A stretch of DNA of 64,000 bases from Aphelenchoides besseyi (Eukaryota; Nematoda; Chromadorea; Rhabditida; Aphelenchoididae), in contig JAMPIQ010000002.1 of the NCBI GenBank assembly GCA_024699855.1, forward strand, positions 2,728,001 through 2,792,000, read 5' to 3'. Positions 1-10,113 of the stretch are shown here, in pieces. Below the pieces are notes generated by a model that was given only the letters and a program-made list of their open reading frames with translations, searched no databases and was not told the DNA's origin. A program made the position numbers and the translations under genes. Each line of letters begins with the position of its first letter. Positions within the stretch are counted from its first letter, which is position 1.

Positions 1-48
1 TCAATAGATATTTGTGTAGATCGCTAAAGTGTTGATTTATTTTTAACT

Positions 49-698
49 ATGCATATTGTCTATTATGAAGGTTTTGAACAATCGGACAATGAAACCGGTC
101 GTTCAGAACCCCAACATTTGCCAGTACCCGGTTTCATGCCGATTCCAACCGGTTTTGCCGCCAGCGATCCGCTCGCATCCGAAGACGAGCGTTCGAAGGA
201 AAGTTTGGTGTTGATGGAGCTGATCAAGAGACCACAGTTTCTTTACTACGACTACATAACGGTAAGCTTCATTCTCTTGTTTTGAACTTCTTTGTTTTCA
301 GCTCTACTCAAAATTTGCCAGTTTGCCCGCGAGCATTTGGGTAAACTCCGCAAATTGTGCGCTTCTGATAATCCGATCGGATTCATCGGAGTGGACCGGA
401 ACCGTCGATCTCGATGAACCGGTTTGCCGTTTCACCCTGAGCGATCGCTCCGGGTACTTCTTGGTTTTTGCAAAGCCCGGAGCTCAACACTTGGCCCAAC
501 AGTTCGGTCAGTTCACGACCAATTTTGTGTCTTTCGGCACGTTCATGCAACGTGTGAACGAAATGGACTTCCGTTCAGCCTTAATCATTGCGAACGGACT
601 TGATCGTAAGTGTACTTGTAACTTCTAACAACATTGATTCTTGACATTTAGAAGCAACTATCCGACATCTTAAGTCTCCACGTTTTTTGGTCCCTTAA
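49..698 (+). CDS. Unknown protein, left copy of the inverted duplicate
   Basis: I do not recognise this 187-residue protein. Exons are 49-261, 302-605 and 652-698, with GT-AG introns of 40 and 46 nt in phase. The middle exon encodes a compact stretch with LYYDYITLYSKFASLP and GYFLVFAKPGAQHL; no signal peptide or membrane span is seen. A copy of the same gene lies on the minus strand at 59690-60477. Relative to that copy there is a one-base difference in exon 3 just before the TAA at 696-698. It shortens this C-terminus by about 45 residues, although the next ~140 bases stay open in the frame the other copy uses. AATAAA at about 742 could end the transcript. The start at 49 is the first ATG; an earlier exon outside the window is possible. 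Confidence 0.6.
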
Positions 699-1102
699 CT
701 CGTCCTCCAGACCAATTTTTAATATTGACATGTTTATGCAAATAAACTTTTTACTCATGAAAGATTTGATGAACTTTGTTGGTCAAGAGCATGTAACGAA
801 CAAGTGGATGGAAATATACTTAGAGCAACATGTTTAATTATATGACCAGAAATAACGACCTTAATCGTGGGGATATCGTGCCGATTTCAATTACGTTTTT
901 TGTAGGCAATTCGAAAATCTTAAGTATGAAATTCGAGAAGCGAATGGACACGAGTTTAATTGGAACCGTAAGATTAGGCAAAGAAGTGACTCGAGCTGAA
1001 AACTCGTGGGCTTTCAATTAGTTGATGCGCGTGAATGATAAGCTCAACGGTTTAATTAAGAAGATGAGATGTGGATTAAATTCAATTTCAGTAGCCATAA
1101 AC

Positions 1103-1380
1103 ATGTCGATAGATTGCGGCGGTTGTGGAAAAGTGATCGAAGATCGTTTTGCATTGGAAGTCATTGGTCGAAGATTTCATCACAGTTGTTTGAAGGTAAG
1201 TGATCTCAATTGAAATGTAAGAGCTCTTAGTGTGCTTGTTGCAACGCTCAGTTAGCTGAACTGTCAAGAATTTGTTACCATCGAGATTCGCTTCTTTTGT
1301 GTCTACGGGATTATATGCGACTTTGTGATCGGAGCGGAGTTTGTGCACGTTGTTCGTTGATCATCAAACCGATGGAATAC
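1103..1380 (+). pseudogene. Truncated LIM-only gene fragment (first LIM domain only)
   Basis: Exons 1103-1195 and 1231-1380 encode a start methionine and one complete LIM zinc-binding domain (CGGCGKVIEDRF, HHSC, CACC, CARC). They are spliced exactly as in the intact copy at 58841-59425. The donor GTGAG at 1381 is kept, but about ten bases later similarity to the intact gene ends and the second LIM domain is absent. An acceptor (TTCAATTTCAG) lies 11 bases before the ATG, as expected for trans-splicing. If transcribed it could give a one-LIM protein or a chimera with unknown downstream sequence. I see no in-frame stop in the two exons, so it is a truncation rather than a decayed copy. Confidence 0.75.
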
Positions 1381-1391
1381 GTGAGTTGTGA

Positions 1392-1781
1392 TCGTACAGG
1401 CGTTCACTGCTCGAGCTCCTTGGAAGATTTGAACAATTTCGTAAACGAAAGCTGCTGACACCGAAGTTTTTCGAAGCCTGAGACGCGGATGTTCATTTTG
1501 ATGCAAGAAACTAAAGTTTTCGGTTTCGAATGCTCTGAAATGGATTAAAATGGAGGACATCGACAAAAGCAACTTTGCACAACACGGTACATCCAATTTG
1601 TTATGTTTGGTCTACCTACTTTCTCTCAAACGTATTTTCTTTGTTCAACTCACTGACGAAGATTGTTGTTGTTGTTCATTTGCAAAATTATTGCTGGATA
1701 TAAGTTTTATTAAATTTCTCGTACAAATGTAATTTAAAAGATTCATCGCATATGCACATCCACATGAAAATGTAATAAACC
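1392..1781. other. Non-coding spacer
   Basis: No supported gene on either strand. It begins at the duplication breakpoint and contains TTTATT at 1706-1711, which on the minus strand reads AATAAA and could be the poly(A) signal of the ShK gene. Confidence 0.5.
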
Positions 1782-2256
1782 TCAGCACTTATTGCAGGTC
1801 TTCGCACATGCTTCTAAAGTCGGATAATACACCTCCTCACGCTATGGTACTTTTGAAACACACATCAATCGTTTCAACTTGACACCAAAACCATGTGGTT
1901 TTAAGCATTACTACCGCTCACAGCGTCTACATTTTCGGAATCAACAAGTCACTCAGAATCAATTGATGGGAATTTTGGGTTCGTAGCGTGAGGAATTAAT
2001 TTAGTTCACATACCTTGGATGACTTCTTTGTAAACATCGTTATCGCAAAGATTATGACGCTAAAAATTGATTATAAAATCGAAGCTTTCTCTAAAAAGTA
2101 CCTTCAATTCTGGACAGTTTGTGCCCATGTCAATGCAGCCTGTAACTCCTTGGATTAGAATTGAAATTGAGAGCATACACTACCTCTAGTTCCTGCATAA
2201 ACTAAAGCAATAGACAAAATAAGGAAAATCAAGTGGCTTATTTTTAAACCCAACAT
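1782..2256 (-). CDS. Small secreted ShK-domain peptide
   Basis: A 65-residue secreted peptide. The exons on the minus strand are 2256-2184, 2148-2102, 2059-2014 and 1813-1782, all with GT-AG introns in phase (35, 42 and 200 nt). The product starts with a signal peptide (MLGLKISHLIFLILSIALVY) and continues into a six-cysteine domain spaced C-x6-C-x8-C-x12-C-x3-C-x2-C, ending in ACAKTCNKC. That is the ShK fold pattern, with the typical terminal C-x3-C-x2-C. The family is very large in nematodes and usually occurs as add-on or stand-alone extracellular modules. A channel-blocking role is known for the sea-anemone founder only and is not implied here. The exons are too short to show as long open frames, so the gene is easy to miss. 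Confidence 0.8.
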
Positions 2257-3096
2257 TATGACCAATTGATTAACGACTGGCTGCCAGATAACCTCCGAAT
2301 TCACGACCTTTTATCTCCACCTTTGGCCCAAAATTGTTTGTTTTCCAACGTGGAAATCTTCTGCATTGTCGAAGCAGCTGAGTTCACATCGAGAGTTCGT
2401 CAAAGGAAGCAACTTTGCTGCTTCGTTTTCTGAACTCTTTTTGTTGACTGATTTCTCGATATTTCAAAACTTTTTGGAAGTAGAGTTCTTTGCATCAAGT
2501 CGGATGTCATAACCGAATTAGTGTCCATTGAACATCATCAAAGCAACTTGCGTTTGTTTGCACAAATATCAGGTCCCGAGTTGATGGTCCGTTTTCAACT
2601 TAAATTTGCAGGACATCGATTCCTAAAAGAATCAAATTGATGTTACAAACATCTCAGAAACCAAAACACATTTGTTTACGACTGTCAGGAATTGGCACTT
2701 TAAAACGAATTCCGCGTTCATTTGCTCTTCCAATTCATCAAAAATCAACTAAACAAACAGACATGAAGGTGGTGAGAGTATTCACGGTAATATAAGAAGT
2801 TGAGTGAAACGACCGAGTTTACAGTTATCGGAAATGTTTTTGATTTCGATTGTGTTTCGGCAGACAGTCGAATGGACACAATTTCGAGCTAATGGAGCGA
2901 CGTTTAGTTTACGGTCAGTGCTAATCGATTCAAATGGAAAGCTGTTTCCAATCAACTGACTAACTTCAATGGAACCAATCCAGCAGTAACAAATTGTGAC
3001 GCAGCGGTTGTGGGTCTTAATTGATTTTTACACTTTTCGTCTTATAAGAACGTTCAGTTCAATGAGTTAATTGGTTTGTTCGGCGTGTTTTTGATC
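2257..3096. other. Intergenic region
   Basis: Divergent promoters of the ShK gene (minus) and the small basic peptide gene (plus) must lie here. I see no coding exon, RNA gene or repeat. Confidence 0.4.
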
Positions 3097-3398
3097 ATGC
3101 GGCAGTTGACAAGTCGATATTTTTGTCTACACATCTTAATTGTCGTTTCTTTTTGCTCATTACTTTTCTGCAATTGTGCCCCAGCCACAAGTCTTTCTTC
3201 CCAACAACATAGTCTCGTATTCGACTATCCGATAAAGTAGGTCCAAACCTGTCATCTTAGTTTGTAAACCTCTTTGTTTGCAGTCGAATTAGAAGACGTT
3301 TCAAACGAGGAGGTCACGGAGGACATTCGTCTTTTCGCCGAAGCAGTCACACGACGAGAACAACGAGTTGGTGGCGAACGTTCACGTGGTTCGGATGA
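3097..3398 (+). CDS. Small secreted basic peptide precursor
   Basis: Exons 3097-3236 and 3284-3398, joined over a 47 nt GT-AG intron, give 84 residues. Residues 1-27 form a clear signal peptide (hydrophobic core LHILIVVSFCSLLFCNC). After about 20 neutral residues comes a strongly basic tail with RIRRRFKRGGHGGHSSFRR followed by Ser/Thr/Arg/Trp-rich sequence up to a TGA. Dibasic and tribasic sites (RRR, KR) would allow processing like a neuropeptide or antimicrobial precursor, but no known family motif is visible. The assignment rests on the signal peptide and in-phase splice; the function is open. Confidence 0.5.
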
Positions 3399-3873
3399 TC
3401 CAACATTGTTCCTGACTTTTATTTCCCTTCAATTTTATGTACATAGAAGTAAATCCTCTATAATCTGTGATACTTCGTGAGCGAAAAGCGTGTCGGTTTC
3501 AAGAGCCACGACGTTAAATTGAGAACAAAAAGACGCTGACGCACGTTGAGCTGAGAGTTTACTCAGCTGAAATCAAACAAAATCGACGAGAACGAATCTT
3601 CTGAAGTCCTTTTGTGCGCAAATTGAACGTACAAAAATAAATTCGATTACAAGGAATTCGACCTTCAACTTAAATTTGTTGTAGTTAAAAACAGACTCGT
3701 GAATGTAACAGCGATTTTTCGGTCGACCAGTTGAACTGTACAGTCGACAATAGCGCCGTTTGACGTCAATCATGTTCGGCGAGTAATTGGGGTTGAACTG
3801 TAACCCGAACATTTTCAGTTTATTGAGCTGACAAGAAACTTTCCAAAAAACACGTGAAGACAAATCGAATCAA
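3399..3873. other. Convergent 3-prime region
   Basis: Lies between the 3-prime ends of two convergent genes. AATAAA near 3634 (plus) could serve the basic-peptide gene. No further coding signal. Confidence 0.4.
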
Positions 3874-4678
3874 TCAACTCGATTGTGCGTCTTTAGCCTT
3901 CGCGGTGTGCATATCGGATATGCGATTCGATCGTTTGGTGTCCAAGTTCATTCCATCAAGACCTGATAAGAAGATGTAAATTCAGATGTAAAACATAAAC
4001 TTACCATCCAAGGTTTCGTATCCTTCCGCTTCTTCCAATTTTTTGATTTTTGTATTGTCCATTTGAAGATCTTGATCTCCGTTAGTGGCTTCTGAAAAGT
4101 TCAACTTCAACGGAAAGTGATGGAAAGAAACTCACGAAAAATTTTGGATTGGTTGTTTTCCGTTATTTTCATGTTCTTATTCACATCGTTCATCTGCTGG
4201 TTAAGAATCAACGAAGTGGATTTGCTCACCGTAGGCTCGTTTTTCTTCGCAAACTCTTCGCGTTCGTTTTCAACCGTTTTCATCGAAACTTGCAAACAGT
4301 CGAGGAACTTTTTCAGCGGTTTGGACTCTCGCACGTGCAGTGACCAAGGCGTCGAACTGAACAAGACGGGAGGCAGAAGTCGTTGCAACTGTCGTTTCAT
4401 TTTGAAGACAAAAGTCGTGATTGTGATGGTCAGAACGAGAGTCAATAGGGCTAAGAGCGTGGATAAAAAGTGAAGCAAACTCGTCGTGTAGTTTCTGAAA
4501 CACTTTCATATCTCAACATTTTGTTCTTCGAAACTTACGCGCGAACAATGGGACTTCCATTTAGCGGAACAAAGTTGTAGTCATGGTTATACGGAATGAT
4601 GAAAATGATTTCAGCCTTCACATAATAAACGAGTAAACAGAAGACGAGGGACTTGATCGTCGAAGATGTTTGTTTCAT
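3874..4678 (-). CDS. Single-pass membrane protein with signal peptide, unknown
   Basis: The first exon starts at 4678 (MKQTSSTIKSLVFCLLVYYV, a signal peptide). It joins an exon at about 4495-4130 whose translation begins with a hydrophobic span (LLHFLSTLLALLTLVLTI) followed by a long polar, coiled-coil-prone segment. Two short exons follow (about 4093-4012 and 3970-3874), ending in a polar tail and TGA at 3874-3876. The introns are short and their phases agree. A short ectodomain, one membrane helix and a cytoplasmic tail rich in Lys, Glu and Asn are predicted. I do not recognise the family. Confidence 0.6.
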
Positions 4679-4746
4679 GACTTTGGATGAAAAGTGAAAA
4701 CTGAAAACAACCGCTAACCTGCAGTCTGACGAATAGAGTGTAGACT

Positions 4747-5070
4747 GACAAGAGAGGTCCTGAGAGATTAACGCTACTTTTGGCCAAATTATAGACCAAT
4801 CAACGCGGAATTTTACGCTGATTCCGAATATCATGCTCATTTTTGTCTAATCGCAGAATTGGCCAAAAACATCAAAATTGCTAAAATCGTAGTATTGGTT
4901 ATGCCGATTATCTTAGTGAAGTCCGTTTATTTATATCACATTTCATTAGGGAGATATGGGCCGCTTTATTTGACCCAATTCATTCCGAGTTATGGTCCGC
5001 TAATCGTCCCTCGGAAGTGTGAGATGCAATAGTCGAGTGAGTAAGTGATGGGCTTGCAAACTCTTTTGGA
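4747..5070 (+). repeat. Left arm of a 0.85 kb palindrome
   Basis: Inverted copy of 5257-5591 at roughly 85-90 percent identity, separated by a 186-base loop. The inner end holds TAGTCGAGTGAGTAAG at 5030-5045, which resembles the D-arm/A-box of Ser or Leu tRNA genes. No intact gene lies in the arm. Confidence 0.85.
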
Positions 5071-5239
5071 AATTGCGAGTACGATTTCTTCGATTGTCTC
5101 TTTCAAGCGCTGCGTTCTACCAAAACGACTCCAAAAAGTGAGAAAAAAGTCGATTGAATCCCTCGTAGTCACCTACTATTCACTCTTTTCCATTTTGCTT
5201 TGTGGATACAAGACAGCAACTTGCATCCGACAACAGAGA

Positions 5240-5300
5240 GAATTGAACCTGCAACCTCCAAAAGAGTTTGCAAGCCCATCACTTACTCACTCGACTATTG
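5240..5300 (-). other. tRNA-related head (A-box and B-box-like motifs)
   Basis: On the minus strand TAGTCGAGTGAGTAAG (5297-5282) is followed by GGGCTTGCAAACTC, shaped like an anticodon arm, and then by GGTTCAATTC (5249-5240), close to the Pol III B-box GGTTCGANTC. The order and the ~33-base spacing are those of a class II tRNA gene, but the T stem does not pair well and no acceptor stem closes. It is therefore a tRNA pseudogene or the head of a tRNA-derived SINE. The left arm (5030-5070) has the A-box half only. Confidence 0.5.
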
Positions 5301-5591
5301 CATCTCACACTTCCGAGGGACGATTAGCGGACCATAACTCGGAATGAATTGGGTCAAATAAAGCGGCCCATATCTCCCTAATGAAATGTGATATAAATAA
5401 ACGTACTTTATCACGATAATCAGCATAATCAATACTACGATTTTAGCAATTTTAGTGTTTTTAGCCAAAAACTCGGCCAATTCTGCAATTGGGCAAGAAA
5501 GACTATTATATTCGGAATCAACGTAAAATTCCGCGTCGATTAAGCTATAATTCAGTCAAAAGTAGCGCGAACATGTCAGGACCTCTCTTTG
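5257..5591 (-). repeat. Right arm of the 0.85 kb palindrome
   Basis: Reverse complement of 4747-5070, ending in CAGGACCTCTCTTTG. It stops about 45 bases short of the lipase stop codon. Together with the 186-base loop it could form a large stem-loop. Confidence 0.85.
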
Positions 5592-5637
5592 TGAGAACAA
5601 GAAGATCGAAATACACGAATAATATGCAAATTTATTG

Positions 5638-6678
5638 TCAAATCAGAAACATTGTTTTCCAATCGAAGATCTTGTTGCAATCGGTCAGACCATAGGCAAC
5701 GAACATCTTCTCGAAGTAAGTTATATGGTCGAGAATAGATCGTGGAGCAGAAAGAGTACCGGGGCATTTTTCTGCGTCGATTTCTTTGCACTCCAAGAAT
5801 GTATCTTTTTCACTCATACGATTGTTGTAAAAGACTTCAGTTTGATAGTGACGATACCCCATCCAGTAAGGTGGAACATGTGGCACCACATCTTTGTCAT
5901 GAACAATACGGAAGGCATGAGGAACCTAAAGATCACGCTGATTATCGACTATCAAGCATTGGTTTGAACTTACGAGCTTTTCATATGCTAAAGCATAGAC
6001 GATATCTCCAACTCTTGGTTGTCCGAAGTTGATCATAACGATACGCTCAGAGTGTACTTTTTCGATTCCAACCAACTCTCCGCCAGCAATCGATGCAAGA
6101 GCGGCTCCAAGACTATGACCGGTGATCCATATTTTGTAGTTCGGATTTTTGGTTGCCAATCGTCTAATAGTTCGACGAATTCCGTGTTTGTTCAGTTTGG
6201 AATAAACCGCGTAGAAATACGCGTTTACACTACCATTAATAGGTGATTTAACCATCGATGTGATAAGGGTCTTTTTGATCTCGTAATAGAGTTGGATTCC
6301 ATCGTTTGTTCCTCTAAAACAGGAATATCGATTAGGAAGCTTGTAAATAGCATACCGATAAACAAGGAAAATAGCTTGATCGCCGTGGGAAACTCCAACA
6401 AACGCAAAGCAATTTCGTTTCTCGCCGTGAGATGTTCCGCAACGAACCGTAACTTTTTTGACCATCTGAAATTGTCTACGAGGTACACTGGAATAAAAAA
6501 AGTGACCTACGGTTGCATTCTGAAACTGATTCTTGATGCATCTTTCCGGATTGGCCGAATAGGCGGCAGAAGCGAGTGGAATGAATTTTCTTTTGGCCAA
6601 TTGCTCGTCGAATTCGCTGCTGATTCCCAACGACAGAAGAACGAGCAGTGCGATTACTGCAACGGTAATTAGCCACAT
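5638..6678 (-). CDS. Secreted class 3 (fungal-type) lipase
   Basis: Exons 6678-6356, 6313-5974 and 5925-5638 (introns 42 and 48 nt) encode 316 residues. Residues 1-20 are a signal peptide (MWLITVAVIALLVLLSLGIS). The mature part is an alpha/beta-hydrolase of the Lipase_3 family. It has VYRGTND at about 106-112, the nucleophile elbow GHSLGAALA with Ser175, NFGQPRVGD, a likely catalytic Asp in IVHDKDVVPHVPP and a candidate catalytic His in DHITYF near the end. The family hydrolyses triacylglycerols and is expanded in nematodes as secreted intestinal enzymes. The ATG at 6678 is preferred because it begins the signal peptide directly. AATAAA on the minus strand (5636-5631) overlaps the stop region. 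Confidence 0.9.
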
Positions 6679-7594
6679 AGTCAAATGGAAGAAACGATGA
6701 GTTCTACGCTTTTTCTTATTTCAATTGGTCTATTTATACGCCTCAAATATAAGAACATCGTGACGTCGTTGGAACGTGAACTCGAATGGACGATCAAAGT
6801 GCAATCGGTGGGCGACAACAAATGTTTAAACAGTCTACTTTTTGACGAACTGATAATTCCAGTGCTCTGAATTGGTCCTCAATATATTTAGGATAACAAA
6901 CAACGCAACCGCCTTCGTGCTTCATTTCAGTTATCAGCTACGCGAAAGGAACAGAAACCTCCACTAGTTGTTATTTTTGGTAACTCAGAGTTCAAATCGA
7001 GGAATAAGATTTGCGATAATTTTTAGAACAAAATTTAAAACGAAGAGGAAGAACGCTTAGATCAGCTCGAAATCCAGTTGAATGATTTTAAACAAAAAGC
7101 ACGCAGAGCTCAAAACCACATGCGCGAGACGTCGGTCTTGGTCACCGGGCAAGTTTGTCGGTTTCTCAGAAATCTTGTCATCCAACATCCGGAAATCGAC
7201 GTATTTTGCATGCAATATGGTCGACTCATAGCCAGACTTTGTTTTCGTGTTGTACGTCCGTTTAGTTAAGATTATGCACAAATCAGTGATTGGACTTCTT
7301 ATTTTCAGCTACCAATTTCAAATCAGAGTGATAGTCGAGTTTGAATTCTCGTAAAATGATTTGGATTTGTATCTAACCATCGCCGGTAATTTCTTAGTTT
7401 ACAATCGTGTTTAGGTTTGACAGTCGACATTCACACGTCGAAGGCTCATTTGAACGTGTGATCAGTGGTTGGTCGGATCGGTGATCGACGAAGAGGTTTA
7501 TGCGAATTCAACACTCGAAGCCGAAGAGGTTGTTGCTTGAAGTCTGACCAAAGTGGTTTTGAACTTGTTAATCGTTTGAGTCTACATTTTCTCG
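6679..7594. other. Intergenic; possible coding segment at 7044-7269
   Basis: A plus-strand stretch at about 7044-7269 reads as a polar, helix-prone segment (EEEERLDQLEIQLNDF) ending in TAG, but its upstream frame is closed and I cannot attach a start or a convincing splice. The rest shows no supported gene. Confidence 0.25.
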
Positions 7595-9167
7595 TTACCA
7601 AGCATCGTTTGTCAGTCGTAGGTCTTGCATTTGTTTACTTTGAGTAACCCGCTGCTTTACAACGTAAATGAAAGTCTGTACAGGAAAAATAGGAAAATTG
7701 AGAGACCAGAAATAAGATTTTAAAAAATTAAGAGATTAGATGTTAACTGAGTTTTACGAGTTTTTGTGTGTAATGGGCACTTTAACATACTTGGAGATCA
7801 ACGTTGATAAAGAAAGTGATCGTATCGTTGACACACTTCATGATATGAGTACTGGACTTTGTCATTGCGACTAATGGACACCAGTTGTTTTCTTCGCACA
7901 ATTTCAGTCCACTTTTTGGGCTCACAACCCACTGCTTGTTCGTGAAGAACTCCAATTCCGCCAGCTTCTTGAGCCAATCGAATTCGGTCATTTGCTTTTG
8001 GACTTTTGATCGAACGGAAACCTCGAGAACAATGCTTTTGATTTGGTTTCCATGTCTCAGTGCTGAGTTGGCGTTTTCAGAAAGATTGCAAATGTATTCT
8101 ACCAGCGGTTGTTGATTCAACGAGCTCTGAAGTTACACTAATTAAATGCGGGTTTTAGTCGACTTACTTGAACTCCGTGAATTGGAAAAACTGAAGAATA
8201 GAAAATCTTTTGAAGATTAGGAACATGACCGTAGAATGTGAGTGGCAACAAAATGCCGCGAAAAGTTCGTTCATTGAGAATAACCAGCTCTTCAACGGAC
8301 GGCTGAACGGGACAAATCGATCTGCAATGATCGCTAAGTAACAACTTTCTTAAGACACTTACTCATCAAAAACATAACGACAAAGATGCGGATTGGAATA
8401 AAGGTCGATGTAATCGTTAACGGAAATCTTCAAATGGATACGACGAAACGAGTGTTTCAACACGACATTGAAGTTGCACTGAAACAAGAAATGTAAACAA
8501 AAATAAGAGCTTACAGATTACAGGTTGTGAATCCAGCGGCATCTTGTACTCGTGCATTTTGGCCAACGGAAACTGCAAATCCAAATGCTGCCACGAACAC
8601 TCCAAACTTTGCAACTCACTCCAAAGATTTTGAATCAACAAATGGGAATGCGGATCCGAGTATTCGCTATCGATCGTCATTTTTCGAATACCTAACAGTG
8701 AATGAAAACAAAAGTGAAAGTGGAAGCGTACCGACAAGCGCATCGATGGTATGCTTTTTGATTGGAATCGGATTGGGACCACAAGCGTGATTCCATACGA
8801 TATGATCAAACTGCGGTCGAATCAAACGTATGACGAGTTCTCCCAAGTCCGAAAAACACTGGTCCTTCACAAGTGCATCGAAAGACCACAGATTCGAAGA
8901 CATGAAACCGCTGTCGTTGAGCAAATGAACTCGAATTGTCGATCCGTGCAACAGACGACGCATAGACGAAAGAAACTTCTTAGACAAAAACTGAAACAAA
9001 CGGTAAACATTCGATGATTGAAATCAGTTTTTCACCGCTCCGCGCATTCCGCTACTTCCGTAGTGCGACATCCAGAGCCCCGAATTCATTTCGTTTCTGT
9101 CTAGCTCTTTGTAATAAGCTAAGAATACGTCCACTGCTTTGCCGTTGAGTTGCGGTCTCTTGCACAT
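7595..9167 (-). CDS. Seven-exon gene, 415 aa, function unknown
   Basis: Exons 9167-9036, 8990-8732, 8691-8522, 8478-8363, 8321-8168, 8126-7791 and 7675-7595; all introns are GT-AG and the phases agree across the whole model. An acceptor (GTTTGTTTCAG) sits four bases before the ATG, suiting a trans-splice site. The protein begins MCKRPQLNGKAVDVFLAYYK, has no signal peptide or membrane span, and shows leucine-rich segments such as IRVHLLNDSG and LWSELQSLECSWQHL. The layout (short N-terminal helix pair, then leucine-rich beta/alpha segments) recalls the nematode F-box/FTH families, but no F-box consensus is clear, so I leave it unnamed. Confidence 0.65.
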
Positions 9168-10110
9168 CGTTCTGAAACAAACTGAAAGGTCGCAAAACTG
9201 CCGTTCACGCAAAAGATCTTCGCTGTCTGTTCAGTCACCTCTTTTTTGTGCAAAACAACCGCGATCTCTTTGCAGCTTTTGCGTTTGTTTCTTCACCAAT
9301 TGAGCAAATCGACCGAACGGTCGCCAAAACAAACTCGACTGCTATTCGTTAAAATTCGAACAAACACACAATCTTTGACGAGCTACCGACTTGGTGAGTT
9401 AAATCCATCGGCCGTCAATCGATTGGTTCAGACGTTCGGCACAAAATGAGCAGTCCACTAGAAACTTCTTCTCCGAACATTTTTTTCAGACAGTCCGCCG
9501 AAATCATTAGACCTCTGATTTCCATCTTTTTTGGATGGTTTCTTATCCGTTTGCTTGATCCTCCAACCTTCCAAAAACAGTGCCGGTTCGTTACAAGAAT
9601 CTTCAATGGCACAATGCAAAGATGTGAACTTTGATGTTCATCCAGTCGATAGTAGAAAGCACAACTAGCATAGCAAGTGAATTCGCATCTCACGAATTTG
9701 CATTACAGAAACTTGCATAGTTACAAAACTGTTGAATCGACGTTCGTTTTGGATTGTCAGTTGTTGATTTCTGTTTTCGCGTTTTGGTGAGCTCCTCGTT
9801 ATGCTCTCATTGCCTTTTCTGACTGCTGAAGTAGCAGTTGTTTCTGAGCTCCAACTCGGTTTCTGTTTCGTGATCTTCGAGTGTCTTCTGAAGAATTCTG
9901 CTCTCATAGTTTCTGTTTCAGCTATTTATAACTATCAATCAGTTCTGTTCGCGAGTCGAGATGCATCAACAACTCCTTTAGTTTTTGATTGGTGCAATTG
10001 TCTGGACGCTAATGATCACTGCTGGAGATCCAGAGAGTTTTGGTTGTGTTACGATTTTCATTAGACCAATTGGTTTCTACTTGGTAATTGTGTTTGCAAA
10101 ATTAAAACTC
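9168..10110. other. Intergenic region
   Basis: Several frames of 60-90 codons lie here on both strands, none with a start, splice context or composition that supports coding. No repeat or RNA gene seen. Confidence 0.4.
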
Positions 10111-10113
10111 ATT

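Larger units (their letters stand above)
1..1391 (+). repeat. Left arm of ~1.39 kb inverted duplication
   Basis: This block is repeated in inverted orientation at about 59144-60525. It carries an unknown gene (49-698) and the first half of a LIM-only gene (1103-1380). Similarity to the other arm reaches the window edge at base 1 and stops abruptly about 10 bases after the LIM exon donor, near 1391. Identity is uneven: low over the first ~250 bases and almost perfect from ~600 to 1380, introns included. Confidence 0.88.

Noticed and set aside
4117..4473. Plus-strand frame of 118 codons
   Set aside because: It is the shadow of the coiled-coil exon of the minus-strand membrane-protein gene.
5295..5480. 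Hydrophobic 61-codon frame in the palindrome
   Set aside because: It has no ATG (begins with TTG), and the second arm lacks even that; it is repeat sequence.
5978..6500. Overlapping plus-strand frames at 6.0-6.7 kb
   Set aside because: They are antisense shadows of the lipase exons.
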